A program made the translations under genes and the position numbers. From Lysobacterales bacterium (lineage in GTDB: Bacteria > Pseudomonadota > Gammaproteobacteria > Xanthomonadales > SZUA-36): a stretch of DNA of 5,455 bases. The stretch spans positions 1 to 5,455 of the forward strand of contig DAOWGA010000008.1 in assembly GCA_030637665.1 (NCBI GenBank), given 5' to 3'. How positions within the stretch are numbered: the first letter of the stretch is position 1; each line of letters opens with the position of its first letter. Under the pieces are notes generated by a model. That model worked only from the letters and a program-made list of their open reading frames with translations. It was not told the origin of the DNA and made no database searches. This document shows, in pieces, positions 1-5,455 of this stretch.

Positions 1-462
1 CAGTTTGATCTTACCGAGACCATCCGCAAGGCAGTCGTTATTCCTGAAAGCACAAGACTGACTCTGCTGTTACGTGATATTCGCTCCAGCAGGAACCATA
101 TGGCCATCGAGGTCGATGAGTACGGCGGAGTCTCCGGATTGATCACCATTGAGGATGTCCTGGAAGAAATAGTCGGTGAGATTGACGATGAATACGATGA
201 AGAGGAAGAAGCACTGATCCTGCCCATTGAAGGGAGTCGGTACCAGGTACAGGCCCTGACTCCTATCGATGATCTGAATGACATGTTCGACAGCGATCTC
301 AGCGATGACGATTACGGAACGGTGGGTGGCCTGTTGCTGGCCGAATTTGGCCGCGTGCCCGAGTATGACGACGTTGTTGTACTGGTTGATCGCTTTGAAT
401 TTCGTGTCACCCGGGCGGACAACCGGCGCATCATCACGCTGGAAATGAATGTATTGGACTGA
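1..462 (+). CDS. corC: CorC/YbeX, CBS-domain Mg/Co homeostasis protein, 3' part
   Basis: This is the C-terminal 153 residues of a CorC/YbeX protein; the reading frame is open at the left edge and ends at TGA 460-462. Residues 1-60 are the end of the second CBS domain, with the family signatures AVVIPES, HMAIEVDEYGGVSGL and TIEDVLEEIVGEI. The acidic linker DDEYDEEEE (62-70) follows, then a CorC_HlyC domain (about 75-150) with YGTVGGLLLAEFGRVP. E. coli CorC is about 290 residues, so roughly half is missing to the left. The family is a cytoplasmic protein tied to magnesium/cobalt efflux and, in E. coli, to ribosome metabolism; the biochemical role is not fully settled. In E. coli and Pseudomonas it sits in miaB-ybeZ-ybeY-ybeX-lnt. 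Here the gene after it, with a 13-nt gap or 14-nt overlap depending on the start, is a DUF4105 protein and not lnt. The protein ends soon after RRIITLEMNVLD, a little shorter than E. coli CorC. The family call is firm; the cellular role is known from homologues only. Confidence 0.95.
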   Translation, partial: QFDLTETIRKAVVIPESTRLTLLLRDIRSSRNHMAIEVDEYGGVSGLITIEDVLEEIVGEIDDEYDEEEEALILPIEGSRYQVQALTPIDDLNDMFDSDLSDDDYGTVGGLLLAEFGRVPEYDDVVVLVDRFEFRVTRADNRRIITLEMNVLD

Positions 463-475
463 AAATCCGGTCGCG

Positions 476-1690
476 ATGGCCGAGGCACGCTGCCTGTGCC
501 AGATTATCTTTTGCCTGTCGCTCACCCTGGCCTGGCCGGCACTGCTGCAAGCCGAGGAAACGCCCGCACCCATGGAGGTATGGCTGGTGACCTATGGTCC
601 GGGTGAGATTTCCTGGCAACGTTTTGGTCACAATGCCATCTGGATCCGTGACCAGGAACTGGGGCTCAACCACGTTTTTAATTTCGGTTTTTTTGATTTC
701 GAACAGGAAGCTTTTTTTCGGCGATTCCTGCAGGGAAAACTATTGTATTTTTCAGCGGCACAGCCGGCCGAGCGGGAGTTTTCATATTATATCGATGAGA
801 ACCGATCCATCCGCGCCCAAAGGCTGAACCTGTCAGCAGAACAGTCATTGCAGCTGGCGGAATATCTGCTCGGTGAGGTACAGCCCGAGAATCGTGATTA
901 CCTGTACGACTATTACACGAATAACTGCTCGACACGTGTCCGCGACGCGATGGACCTGGCTCTTGGTGGTCTACTGGCGGCTGAATATGAGACTACCATC
1001 GCGGATCAAACCTGGCGCGATCACACCCGCAGGCTGACTGTCGACGATTTCTGGCTCTATCTTGGCCTGGAAATTCCCCTGGGGCCCGGGATCGACCGAA
1101 CCATCAGCCGCTGGGATGAATTCTTTATTCCTTCAGAACTGGCCGCGGCAGTGGCCGTAACGGAGATAGCGGCACCTGAAGGCAGCCAGCCATTGGTGCT
1201 CGAGGATGTCATTCTTTTCGAGTCTTCTTTGCAACCACCCCCGTCAGGGCCGGAACGCTGGTGGCCCCGCTACCTGCTTCTGAGTATGGCGATGCTCGCT
1301 GCAGCCTGGCTGGCATGCCTCCTGCTGCCGGCTGTGACACCGATGCGCCTGGTTCGGGCCTGGTTGCTGCTCGCCGGTCTGGTGGGAGCAGCCCTGTTGT
1401 TCTTCTGGTTCTTCACGGATCACCAGATGGCGCGACTAAATCTCAACCTGCTGGTTTTCAATCCCCTGTGGTGGTTCCTCGCTGCGTGGAAGTGGCACAA
1501 GCGTGCCGGCATCGTGATGCTGTCCCTGTCGTTGCTGACCCTGATAATGGTGTTGCTGCCGCCCGGGCAGTACACCCTGGATGTGTTGGCGGCATTCCTG
1601 CCACTGAATATCGTGTCAGCTGTGCTAATGCTCAGGTACCCATTTCGGCCAGCAAGTCAGCCTGGTGTTCCTGCAGCAGGGGATCGATGA
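476..1690 (+). CDS. DUF4105 / Lnb-like membrane protein, candidate lipoprotein N-acyltransferase
   Basis: This 404-residue protein (counted from ATG 476) has a signal peptide at residues 1-26 (hydrophobic [11 protein letters not shown], likely cut after LLQA). A periplasmic DUF4105/Lnb-N domain follows (about 33-245), with [13 protein letters not shown] (H52), FNFGFFDF and [14 protein letters not shown] (C151). Five membrane segments lie at about 265-285, 293-313, 325-340, 344-361 and 367-387. Positive charges (PMRLVR, KWHKR, RYPFR) fall on alternate loops, which puts the N-domain and the [11 protein letters not shown] loop (H316, N322, N324) in the periplasm. This matches Bacteroides Lnb, which N-acylates lipoproteins, and the gene follows corC where lnt usually lies. 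I infer, but cannot show, that H52 and C151 are catalytic. The start is uncertain. ATG 449 would add nine residues, overlap corC by 14 nt and have a GGAA only 4 nt upstream. ATG 476 gives the more normal signal peptide but has no clear ribosome site. The last 19 codons overlap prfA. The family call is strong and the enzyme role moderate; a different thiol acyltransferase or hydrolase is the alternative. Confidence 0.7.
   Translation: MAEARCLCQIIFCLSLTLAWPALLQAEETPAPMEVWLVTYGPGEISWQRFGHNAIWIRDQELGLNHVFNFGFFDFEQEAFFRRFLQGKLLYFSAAQPAEREFSYYIDENRSIRAQRLNLSAEQSLQLAEYLLGEVQPENRDYLYDYYTNNCSTRVRDAMDLALGGLLAAEYETTIADQTWRDHTRRLTVDDFWLYLGLEIPLGPGIDRTISRWDEFFIPSELAAAVAVTEIAAPEGSQPLVLEDVILFESSLQPPPSGPERWWPRYLLLSMAMLAAAWLACLLLPAVTPMRLVRAWLLLAGLVGAALLFFWFFTDHQMARLNLNLLVFNPLWWFLAAWKWHKRAGIVMLSLSLLTLIMVLLPPGQYTLDVLAAFLPLNIVSAVLMLRYPFRPASQPGVPAAGDR
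1632..1690. other. tail-to-tail coding overlap of DUF4105 gene and prfA
   Basis: The two convergent genes share 59 nt. The TGA of the plus-strand gene is at 1688-1690, and the minus-strand prfA stop reads TCA on the plus strand at 1632-1634. The overlap encodes the cytoplasmic tail after the fifth membrane segment on one strand and the last residues of RF1 (about [15 protein letters not shown]) on the other. I see no stem followed by a T-run on either strand here; the only pairing is a weak CCTG/CAGG stem near 1670-1680. Transcripts from both sides therefore probably run into each other. Confidence 0.85.
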
Positions 1691-2714
1691 TCATATCCAG
1701 GTGCCCGCCAAGCACTTCATCAAGCTTGTAAAGCGTCAGGTTCACCCGGTGGTCTGTGACTCTGCCTTGCGGGAAATTGTAGGTTCGGATGCGCTGTGAG
1801 CGGTCGCCGCTGCCGACCTGTAAGCGCCTCGATTCAGCCACTTCGGATTGCTGGCGGCTCTGTTCCTGTTCGAGCAGGCGCGCCTGTAGCAAAGCCAGAG
1901 CCCGAGCCCGGTTCTTGTGCTGTGACCGTTCATCCTGACATTCGACCACGATCCCGCTGGGCAAATGCGTAATGCGAATAGCCGAATCGGTCTTGTTGAC
2001 ATGTTGTCCTCCCGCACCTGAAGCGCGGAAGGTGTCAGTGCGCAGGTCGGCCGGGTTGATGCTGATTTTCTCTACGCTTTCCACTTCCGGTAAAATTGCA
2101 ACAGTGCACGCGGAAGTGTGAATCCGGCCCTGGGATTCTGTTTCAGGAACCCTCTGGACACGGTGCGTACCCGACTCGAATTTGAAGCGGGAATAGGCAC
2201 CCTGTCCCGCAACGCGGACTATGATTTCCTTGAAACCACCATGTTCCCCGAGATTCTGACTGAGAATTTCCATGGACCAGGCTCGCTCCTCGGCGTATTT
2301 CTGGTACATGCGGAACAAGTCGCCGGCGAATATTGCCGCTTCGTCCCCGCCGGTGCCAGCCCTGATTTCCAGGAAAATGTTGTTATCGTCGTTTGGGTCT
2401 GCGGGCAAAAGCAGCAGTTGCAGCTCCTGCTCCAGTTCTTCGAGCCTGTTGTTAAGCGTTTCCAGCTCTTCAGAAACAATCTGGCGAAGCTCCGGATCCC
2501 CTTCGCTCATCATCTGACTCGCTTCATCGATCGCGATCCGGGTCTGTTGCCAATTGCGCCAGGAAAGCACCAGCGGTTCGAGCTGGGCGTATTCCCGGGA
2601 CAAGTCCCGGTAGCGGTTCTGATCGGAGAAAACCTCAGGCTCCGACAGCAGGAGAGCAATTTCCTCGTGCCTTGCCGAGACTTGCTGAAGCCTGTTGTCA
2701 ATGGATTCCTTCAT
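1632..2714 (-). CDS. prfA: Peptide chain release factor 1 (RF1)
   Basis: RF1 reads UAG and UAA in the ribosomal A site and triggers peptide release. The protein is 360 residues, the same length as E. coli RF1. Domain 1 (about 1-100) is the helical, coiled-coil-like N-terminus. The motif [22 protein letters not shown] lies at about 116-137. The codon-recognition tripeptide PxT is P190-E191-T192 in [19 protein letters not shown]. The catalytic GGQ is at 235-237 in [12 protein letters not shown], where Q237 is the residue methylated by PrmC in other bacteria. [16 protein letters not shown] (308-323) is the conserved C-terminal block. PxT separates RF1 from RF2, which has SPF. The middle residue Glu differs from Ala or Val in E. 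coli and Thermus, but that position is variable. The ATG at 2714 overlaps the hemA stop as ATGA, so translation is probably coupled. prmC, the usual next gene, is absent; the DUF4105 gene comes in from the opposite side. Confidence 0.97.
   Translation of the reverse strand: MKESIDNRLQQVSARHEEIALLLSEPEVFSDQNRYRDLSREYAQLEPLVLSWRNWQQTRIAIDEASQMMSEGDPELRQIVSEELETLNNRLEELEQELQLLLLPADPNDDNNIFLEIRAGTGGDEAAIFAGDLFRMYQKYAEERAWSMEILSQNLGEHGGFKEIIVRVAGQGAYSRFKFESGTHRVQRVPETESQGRIHTSACTVAILPEVESVEKISINPADLRTDTFRASGAGGQHVNKTDSAIRITHLPSGIVVECQDERSQHKNRARALALLQARLLEQEQSRQQSEVAESRRLQVGSGDRSQRIRTYNFPQGRVTDHRVNLTLYKLDEVLGGHLDMIIDPLLQEHQADLLAEMGT
2711..2714 (-). other. ATGA stop-start overlap, hemA to prfA
   Basis: On the minus strand the bases read ATGA: the prfA ATG (2714-2712) overlaps the hemA TGA (2713-2711). 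The purine-rich stretch just upstream (GACGAAGAA within the hemA tail) is only a weak ribosome site, so re-initiation by ribosomes ending hemA is the likely way prfA is translated. In E. coli the two genes are separated by a short gap. Confidence 0.85.
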
Positions 2715-3979
2715 GGTTCTTCGTCTTGCCCTTCAGGCCTGAATATCCGGTCGGCCGCCTTCAGTAGATCATAGTCCTGGCTCTCGGCGAGTTCGCGCAG
2801 GCGCTTGCTTGGCAGGTGGAGGATGCGGTTGGTCAGTGTGCTCGCCAGTTGCCGAATGACTTCAGCTGGGTCCTGCCCGGCCAGCAGTCTCCGCAACGCC
2901 TTTTCTGTCAGCTCTTTTTCATGATCGTGGGATTGTTGGCGGATCCGCTTGAGAGAGCGGGCCGCGCGCAGGCCATACATCCAGCGCATGAATTCATTTA
3001 CGGCTGCATCCACGTCGGACAGCGCTGATTCAGCCGCCAGGCTTCTCTGATGCATGTTTTCATCAACGACTTGCTGGAGGTCATCAATCGTGTAGAGGTA
3101 AACATCCTTTAAACTGGAAACCTCAGGCTCGATATCTCTCGGCACCGCGATATCCACCAGGAACATGGGACGGTGCCGGCGTTTTCTCAGCGCAGATTTA
3201 ATGTCCTTCCTGCAAATCACCGGATTCGGGCTGGCGGTAGAGCTGATCAGGATATCGGCCTGGGGCAAGGCATCTTCCAGTTTGTCCAGAGTCATGGCCG
3301 TTGCATCCAGTTCTGCGGCCAGTTCTTCGGCCTTCTCCCGGCTGCGATTCACGATCAAGAGTTTGGCGATACCCTGTTCGCGCAGATGACGGCCACATAG
3401 CTGGACCATTTCTCCGGCGCCCACGAGCACGACGGTTTGTGAACGCAATTCACCGAAAATCTGCCTGGCCAGGACAACAGCGGTATAGGCAACGGAGACC
3501 GAGTGATCACTGATTCCGGAAGAAGTTCTGATCGCTTTCGCAGCGGCAAATGTGTGTTGGAACAGTCGGTCCAGTACTTTCCCCATACTGCCGACATCGT
3601 GGGCCTGCTGCCAGGCTTCCTTCAGTTGACCGAGGATCTGGGTTTCGCCCAGTACCAGTGAATCGAGACCACTGGCAACACGTATCAGATGGCGTGCAGC
3701 CTCTTCACCCTCGTAGCTGTAAAAATGCTCATCGAGTTCACCGGGGGCAATATCATTGGTCCGGTGTACCCAGGCCAGTAAGGCTTCTTTACCTGTCTCG
3801 GATGACAGGCAGTAGATTTCCATCCGGTTGCATGTTCCGAGAATGATGACTTCCTCCACACCCGGCATCGCGCGCAGATCCCGGACCCGGCTGGCATATT
3901 CCGATCGGGTAATGGCAACCTTTTCCCGAATTTCGATCGGGGCGGTGTGGTGACTGATTCCTATAGTAAAAAGCGGCAT
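2711..3979 (-). CDS. hemA: Glutamyl-tRNA reductase
   Basis: HemA reduces glutamyl-tRNA(Glu) with NADPH to glutamate-1-semialdehyde, the committed step of C5-pathway tetrapyrrole (heme) synthesis in the cytoplasm. The protein is 422 residues from ATG 3979; E. coli HemA is 418. The N-terminal catalytic domain opens with [14 protein letters not shown] and holds the nucleophile C50 in [11 protein letters not shown], with H97 in AARHL. The block [18 protein letters not shown] (101-118) is a family signature. The Rossmann NADPH domain carries VVLVGAGEM (183-191), [11 protein letters not shown] (245-255) and [15 protein letters not shown] (273-287). The C-terminal helical dimerisation domain covers about 310-415. 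I chose 3979 because the conserved family N-terminus begins there. The frame stays open to an ATG at 4060, but those 27 extra codons do not resemble the family and lie across the divergent promoter region. It is co-transcribed with prfA and divergent from the TPR lipoprotein gene, as in Pseudomonas. Confidence 0.97.
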   Translation of the reverse strand: MPLFTIGISHHTAPIEIREKVAITRSEYASRVRDLRAMPGVEEVIILGTCNRMEIYCLSSETGKEALLAWVHRTNDIAPGELDEHFYSYEGEEAARHLIRVASGLDSLVLGETQILGQLKEAWQQAHDVGSMGKVLDRLFQHTFAAAKAIRTSSGISDHSVSVAYTAVVLARQIFGELRSQTVVLVGAGEMVQLCGRHLREQGIAKLLIVNRSREKAEELAAELDATAMTLDKLEDALPQADILISSTASPNPVICRKDIKSALRKRRHRPMFLVDIAVPRDIEPEVSSLKDVYLYTIDDLQQVVDENMHQRSLAAESALSDVDAAVNEFMRWMYGLRAARSLKRIRQQSHDHEKELTEKALRRLLAGQDPAEVIRQLASTLTNRILHLPSKRLRELAESQDYDLLKAADRIFRPEGQDEEP

Positions 3980-4028
3980 GAATAAATGAGTCTCGGACTG
4001 CGGGACGATTCTGCCGGTGCAGGCCGTT

Positions 4029-4060
4029 ATTATCAAGTCAGAATGATTTTTTATTGGCAA
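4029..4060 (-). promoter_or_regulatory. possible hemA-prfA promoter
   Basis: On the minus strand a GATAAT (4034-4029, five of six matches to the -10 consensus) lies about 50 nt upstream of the hemA ATG. The best -35-like box is TTGCCA (4060-4055), but the 20-nt spacer is longer than ideal. If used, transcription would start near 4022 and leave a leader of about 43 nt. This is by-eye matching only. Confidence 0.35.
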
Positions 4061-4067
4061 TATGGGA

Positions 4068-4096
4068 TTGGTTCGGCGGCCGCAATTGCGTATGCT
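4068..4096 (+). promoter_or_regulatory. possible promoter of the TPR lipoprotein gene
   Basis: TTGGTT (4068-4073) and TATGCT (4091-4096) are separated by exactly 17 nt on the plus strand; each is an imperfect match to the sigma-70 boxes. The predicted start near 4103 would make the mRNA almost leaderless for ATG 4105. It would give a leader of about 30 nt for ATG 4135, so this site bears on which start is used. Confidence 0.35.
4081..4090. repeat. 10-bp perfect palindrome CGCAATTGCG
   Basis: The ten bases equal their own reverse complement and fill the promoter-proximal half of the spacer between the putative -35 and -10 boxes of the plus-strand gene. The position would suit an operator, but a palindrome this short can arise by chance and I recognise no regulator for it. 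Confidence 0.3.
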
Positions 4097-4104
4097 TTGT
4101 GCCT

Positions 4105-5455
4105 ATGATCAGGGAGTATTCAAGGTTTTCTTTCATGTTCTTCCATTTGTTGGGCGGTTTGCTAATGGTAGCACTGCTTTGCGGGTGTGCGGGCTCTACA
4201 CAAAGCGCCAGGGATACGATGGGTGGTGAGGCCGTCGAGATGCCACCCCCTTCTCAAGAGCAGGCCGTTGAAGCGATACCTCGAGTCCCCACCAGTGAGG
4301 ATGTCATGTTCAACGTTTTCGCTGCCGAATTTCTTGGCGGTGAAGGGGATCTCCGTGGTGCGGTCGGATTCTACCTGGAGGCCGCCATGGAATCCGGTGA
4401 TCCGGATGTCGCCCGTCGGGCGACCCGTGTCGCGATTGCGGCTCAGGCATGGCAACAAGCTGCAATGGCGGCAGATCGCTGGGCCTTGCTGGAGCCGGAC
4501 AACATCCTGGCGCACGAAAATGCCGCCGCGGCAATGCTGTTGACAGGCGATTACTCGGGTGCCGAGTTACAGGTGGAACGGATTATCGAATTGATGGGAA
4601 ATTCTACCGAAGCCTGGGTCAAGGTCTCTTCCCTGCTTGCACAGTCCTCAAATCCGGACAAAGCATCTTCTGTGCTGGAAAACGTGCTCGCCCGGCAGGG
4701 CGATGTGAACAATGCCAACGCCATGTATGCACAGAGTCAGCTCGCGGTTCGGGAGCGCGATTTAGACAGGGCATACGAGCTGGCTGTGAAAGCCGCTGAA
4801 CTGGAGCCCGGGCATGCCGAATTTCTCACCTGGGCAGGGCGCCTGGCACTCAACCTTAACAAGACCGGGGCTGGGCTTAAATATATCGAGCGGGCATGGC
4901 AGCTGACCCCGGAAGATCATGACCTTGCACTTGCTTATGCGGACCTGTTGGCTCGTACCGGGCAAGCAGACGGGGCACGCCAGGTGATGGAAAGCATGCC
5001 GCAGCTGCCTGACGTGATGCTGTCTCGAATACTTTTCGAGCTTGGCGACAAAAAAACCGAGGCTGCAGAGGAGTTGTTCCGGGAATTTTCCGCCATGAAG
5101 TTCGATGATCCGCTGGAAAAAGCTTATTACCAGGCGCAGGCGGCCGAGGCCCTGGGTAAAACTCAGCAGGCGATCGACCTCTATGGCCTGATTAAAACCG
5201 GGAATAACGCACTCGGCTCGGGAATACGCCGGGCGGAATTGATGGCGCGGGAAGGAGACGTGGCATTGGCCAGGCAGGAACTGGCCTACCTGAGGCTTCA
5301 GACCAGCGAACTACTCGTTGAAGAAAGCTGGCTGGCCGAGGCCAGGATTCTGCGCGAAACAGGGGACAGGGAAACAGCGCTGGAGGTGCTGGATCAAGCA
5401 CTGGATCAGCTTCCGGGCTCTATTCCAGTGCGCTACTCACATGCCTTGCTCGCCG
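4105..5455 (+). CDS. TPR-repeat outer-membrane lipoprotein, 3' end outside window
   Basis: The frame is open from ATG 4105 to the right edge, giving 450 residues with no stop. The N-terminus is a lipoprotein signal: charged MIREYSR, hydrophobic FFHLLGGLLMVALL, then lipobox L25-C26-G27-C28. C28 is the predicted lipidated residue, and Ala at +2 (not Asp) favours export to the outer membrane. A Pro/Glu-rich linker (about 30-65) leads to helix-pair repeats of TPR type from about residue 68 to the edge, for example LDRAYELAVKAAELEPGHA and TALEVLDQALDQLPGS. It resembles the TPR protein next to hemA in P. aeruginosa (PA4667), which precedes lolB; the molecular function of that family is unknown to me. 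A second in-frame ATG at 4135 has a better ribosome site (AAGG at 4122-4125) but loses the basic signal-peptide end, so the start is not settled. It is divergent from hemA and probably scaffolds protein contacts at the inner face of the outer membrane (inference). Confidence 0.8.
   Translation, partial: MIREYSRFSFMFFHLLGGLLMVALLCGCAGSTQSARDTMGGEAVEMPPPSQEQAVEAIPRVPTSEDVMFNVFAAEFLGGEGDLRGAVGFYLEAAMESGDPDVARRATRVAIAAQAWQQAAMAADRWALLEPDNILAHENAAAAMLLTGDYSGAELQVERIIELMGNSTEAWVKVSSLLAQSSNPDKASSVLENVLARQGDVNNANAMYAQSQLAVRERDLDRAYELAVKAAELEPGHAEFLTWAGRLALNLNKTGAGLKYIERAWQLTPEDHDLALAYADLLARTGQADGARQVMESMPQLPDVMLSRILFELGDKKTEAAEELFREFSAMKFDDPLEKAYYQAQAAEALGKTQQAIDLYGLIKTGNNALGSGIRRAELMAREGDVALARQELAYLRLQTSELLVEESWLAEARILRETGDRETALEVLDQALDQLPGSIPVRYSHALLA
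4122..4125 (+). promoter_or_regulatory. AAGG ribosome site for an alternative start at 4135
   Basis: AAGG is spaced 9 nt from ATG 4135, whereas ATG 4105 has no Shine-Dalgarno-like bases upstream. This supports the shorter start on translation signals. The lipoprotein signal peptide, which needs a basic N-terminus, supports the longer one. Confidence 0.35.

Noticed and set aside
70..573. 167-codon open frame on the minus strand opposite corC
   Set aside because: It is antisense to clearly conserved CorC CBS and CorC_HlyC sequence and has no family resemblance.
1668..1682. Possible bidirectional terminator at the gene junction
   Set aside because: The CCTG/CAGG stem is only four base pairs and has no T-run on either strand.
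1261..1731. 156-codon plus-strand frame in the DUF4105 membrane region
   Set aside because: It is a shifted-frame shadow of the five-TM segment; the real frame gives five hydrophobic helices obeying the positive-inside rule.
2118..2774. 218-codon open frame on the plus strand opposite prfA and the hemA tail
   Set aside because: It is antisense to fully conserved RF1 sequence, has no recognisable domain, and its openness follows from the codon pattern of the opposite strand.
4045..4053. T-run in the divergent intergenic region as a terminator
   Set aside because: No gene ends upstream of it on the plus strand and no stable stem precedes it; it is more likely part of an AT-rich promoter region.
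3980..4060. N-terminal extension of HemA to ATG 4060
   Set aside because: The 27 extra residues do not resemble any HemA N-terminus I know, while [14 protein letters not shown] at 3979 matches the start of the family exactly; the extension also covers the likely promoter.
4187..4543. 118-codon plus-strand frame and a similar minus-strand frame at 4162-4515
   Set aside because: Both lie inside the TPR lipoprotein gene, whose frame shows a lipobox and helix-pair repeats and runs open for 1351 bases.

Overview
The window looks like a chromosomal segment of a gammaproteobacterium, with GC in the mid-50s percent by eye. The evidence is a CorC/YbeX C-terminus very like the Pseudomonas/E. coli protein, a full-length RF1, a full-length glutamyl-tRNA reductase, and a TPR lipoprotein gene divergent from hemA. 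That last arrangement is the one around Pseudomonas aeruginosa hemA (TPR gene, then lolB and ispE on the far side). I see no mobile element, CRISPR array, tRNA or rRNA.

Layout. Positions 1-462 (+) hold the C-terminal 153 residues of CorC; its 5' end lies outside the window. About 476-1690 (+) is a DUF4105 protein: a signal peptide, a periplasmic domain with FGH and NNCSTR motifs, and five C-terminal membrane segments. This is the architecture of Lnb, the lipoprotein N-acyltransferase described in Bacteroides. Its 3' end overlaps prfA tail to tail by 59 nt. prfA (2714-1632, -) and hemA (3979-2711, -) form an operon with a 4-nt ATGA overlap. A 125-nt divergent intergenic region (3980-4104) follows. 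From 4105 (+) a TPR-repeat lipoprotein gene runs off the right edge, with 450 residues visible.

How the genes fit together. HemA commits glutamyl-tRNA to tetrapyrrole synthesis, and RF1 terminates at UAG/UAA; their coupling is the usual gammaproteobacterial one. The right-hand gene encodes an outer-membrane-type lipoprotein, the kind of substrate matured by Lgt, LspA and an N-acyltransferase. In E. coli and Pseudomonas the gene directly after corC is lnt, the classical apolipoprotein N-acyltransferase. Here that slot holds the unrelated DUF4105/Lnb-type protein. The most interesting reading is a non-orthologous replacement (or supplement) of Lnt by an Lnb-type enzyme in a gammaproteobacterium, at the conserved lnt locus. 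This is inference from position and architecture; the rest of the genome must be searched for lnt.

The junction is also unusual. The corC operon end abuts the hemA-prfA operon end with overlapping coding sequence, and prmC, which normally follows prfA, is not there.
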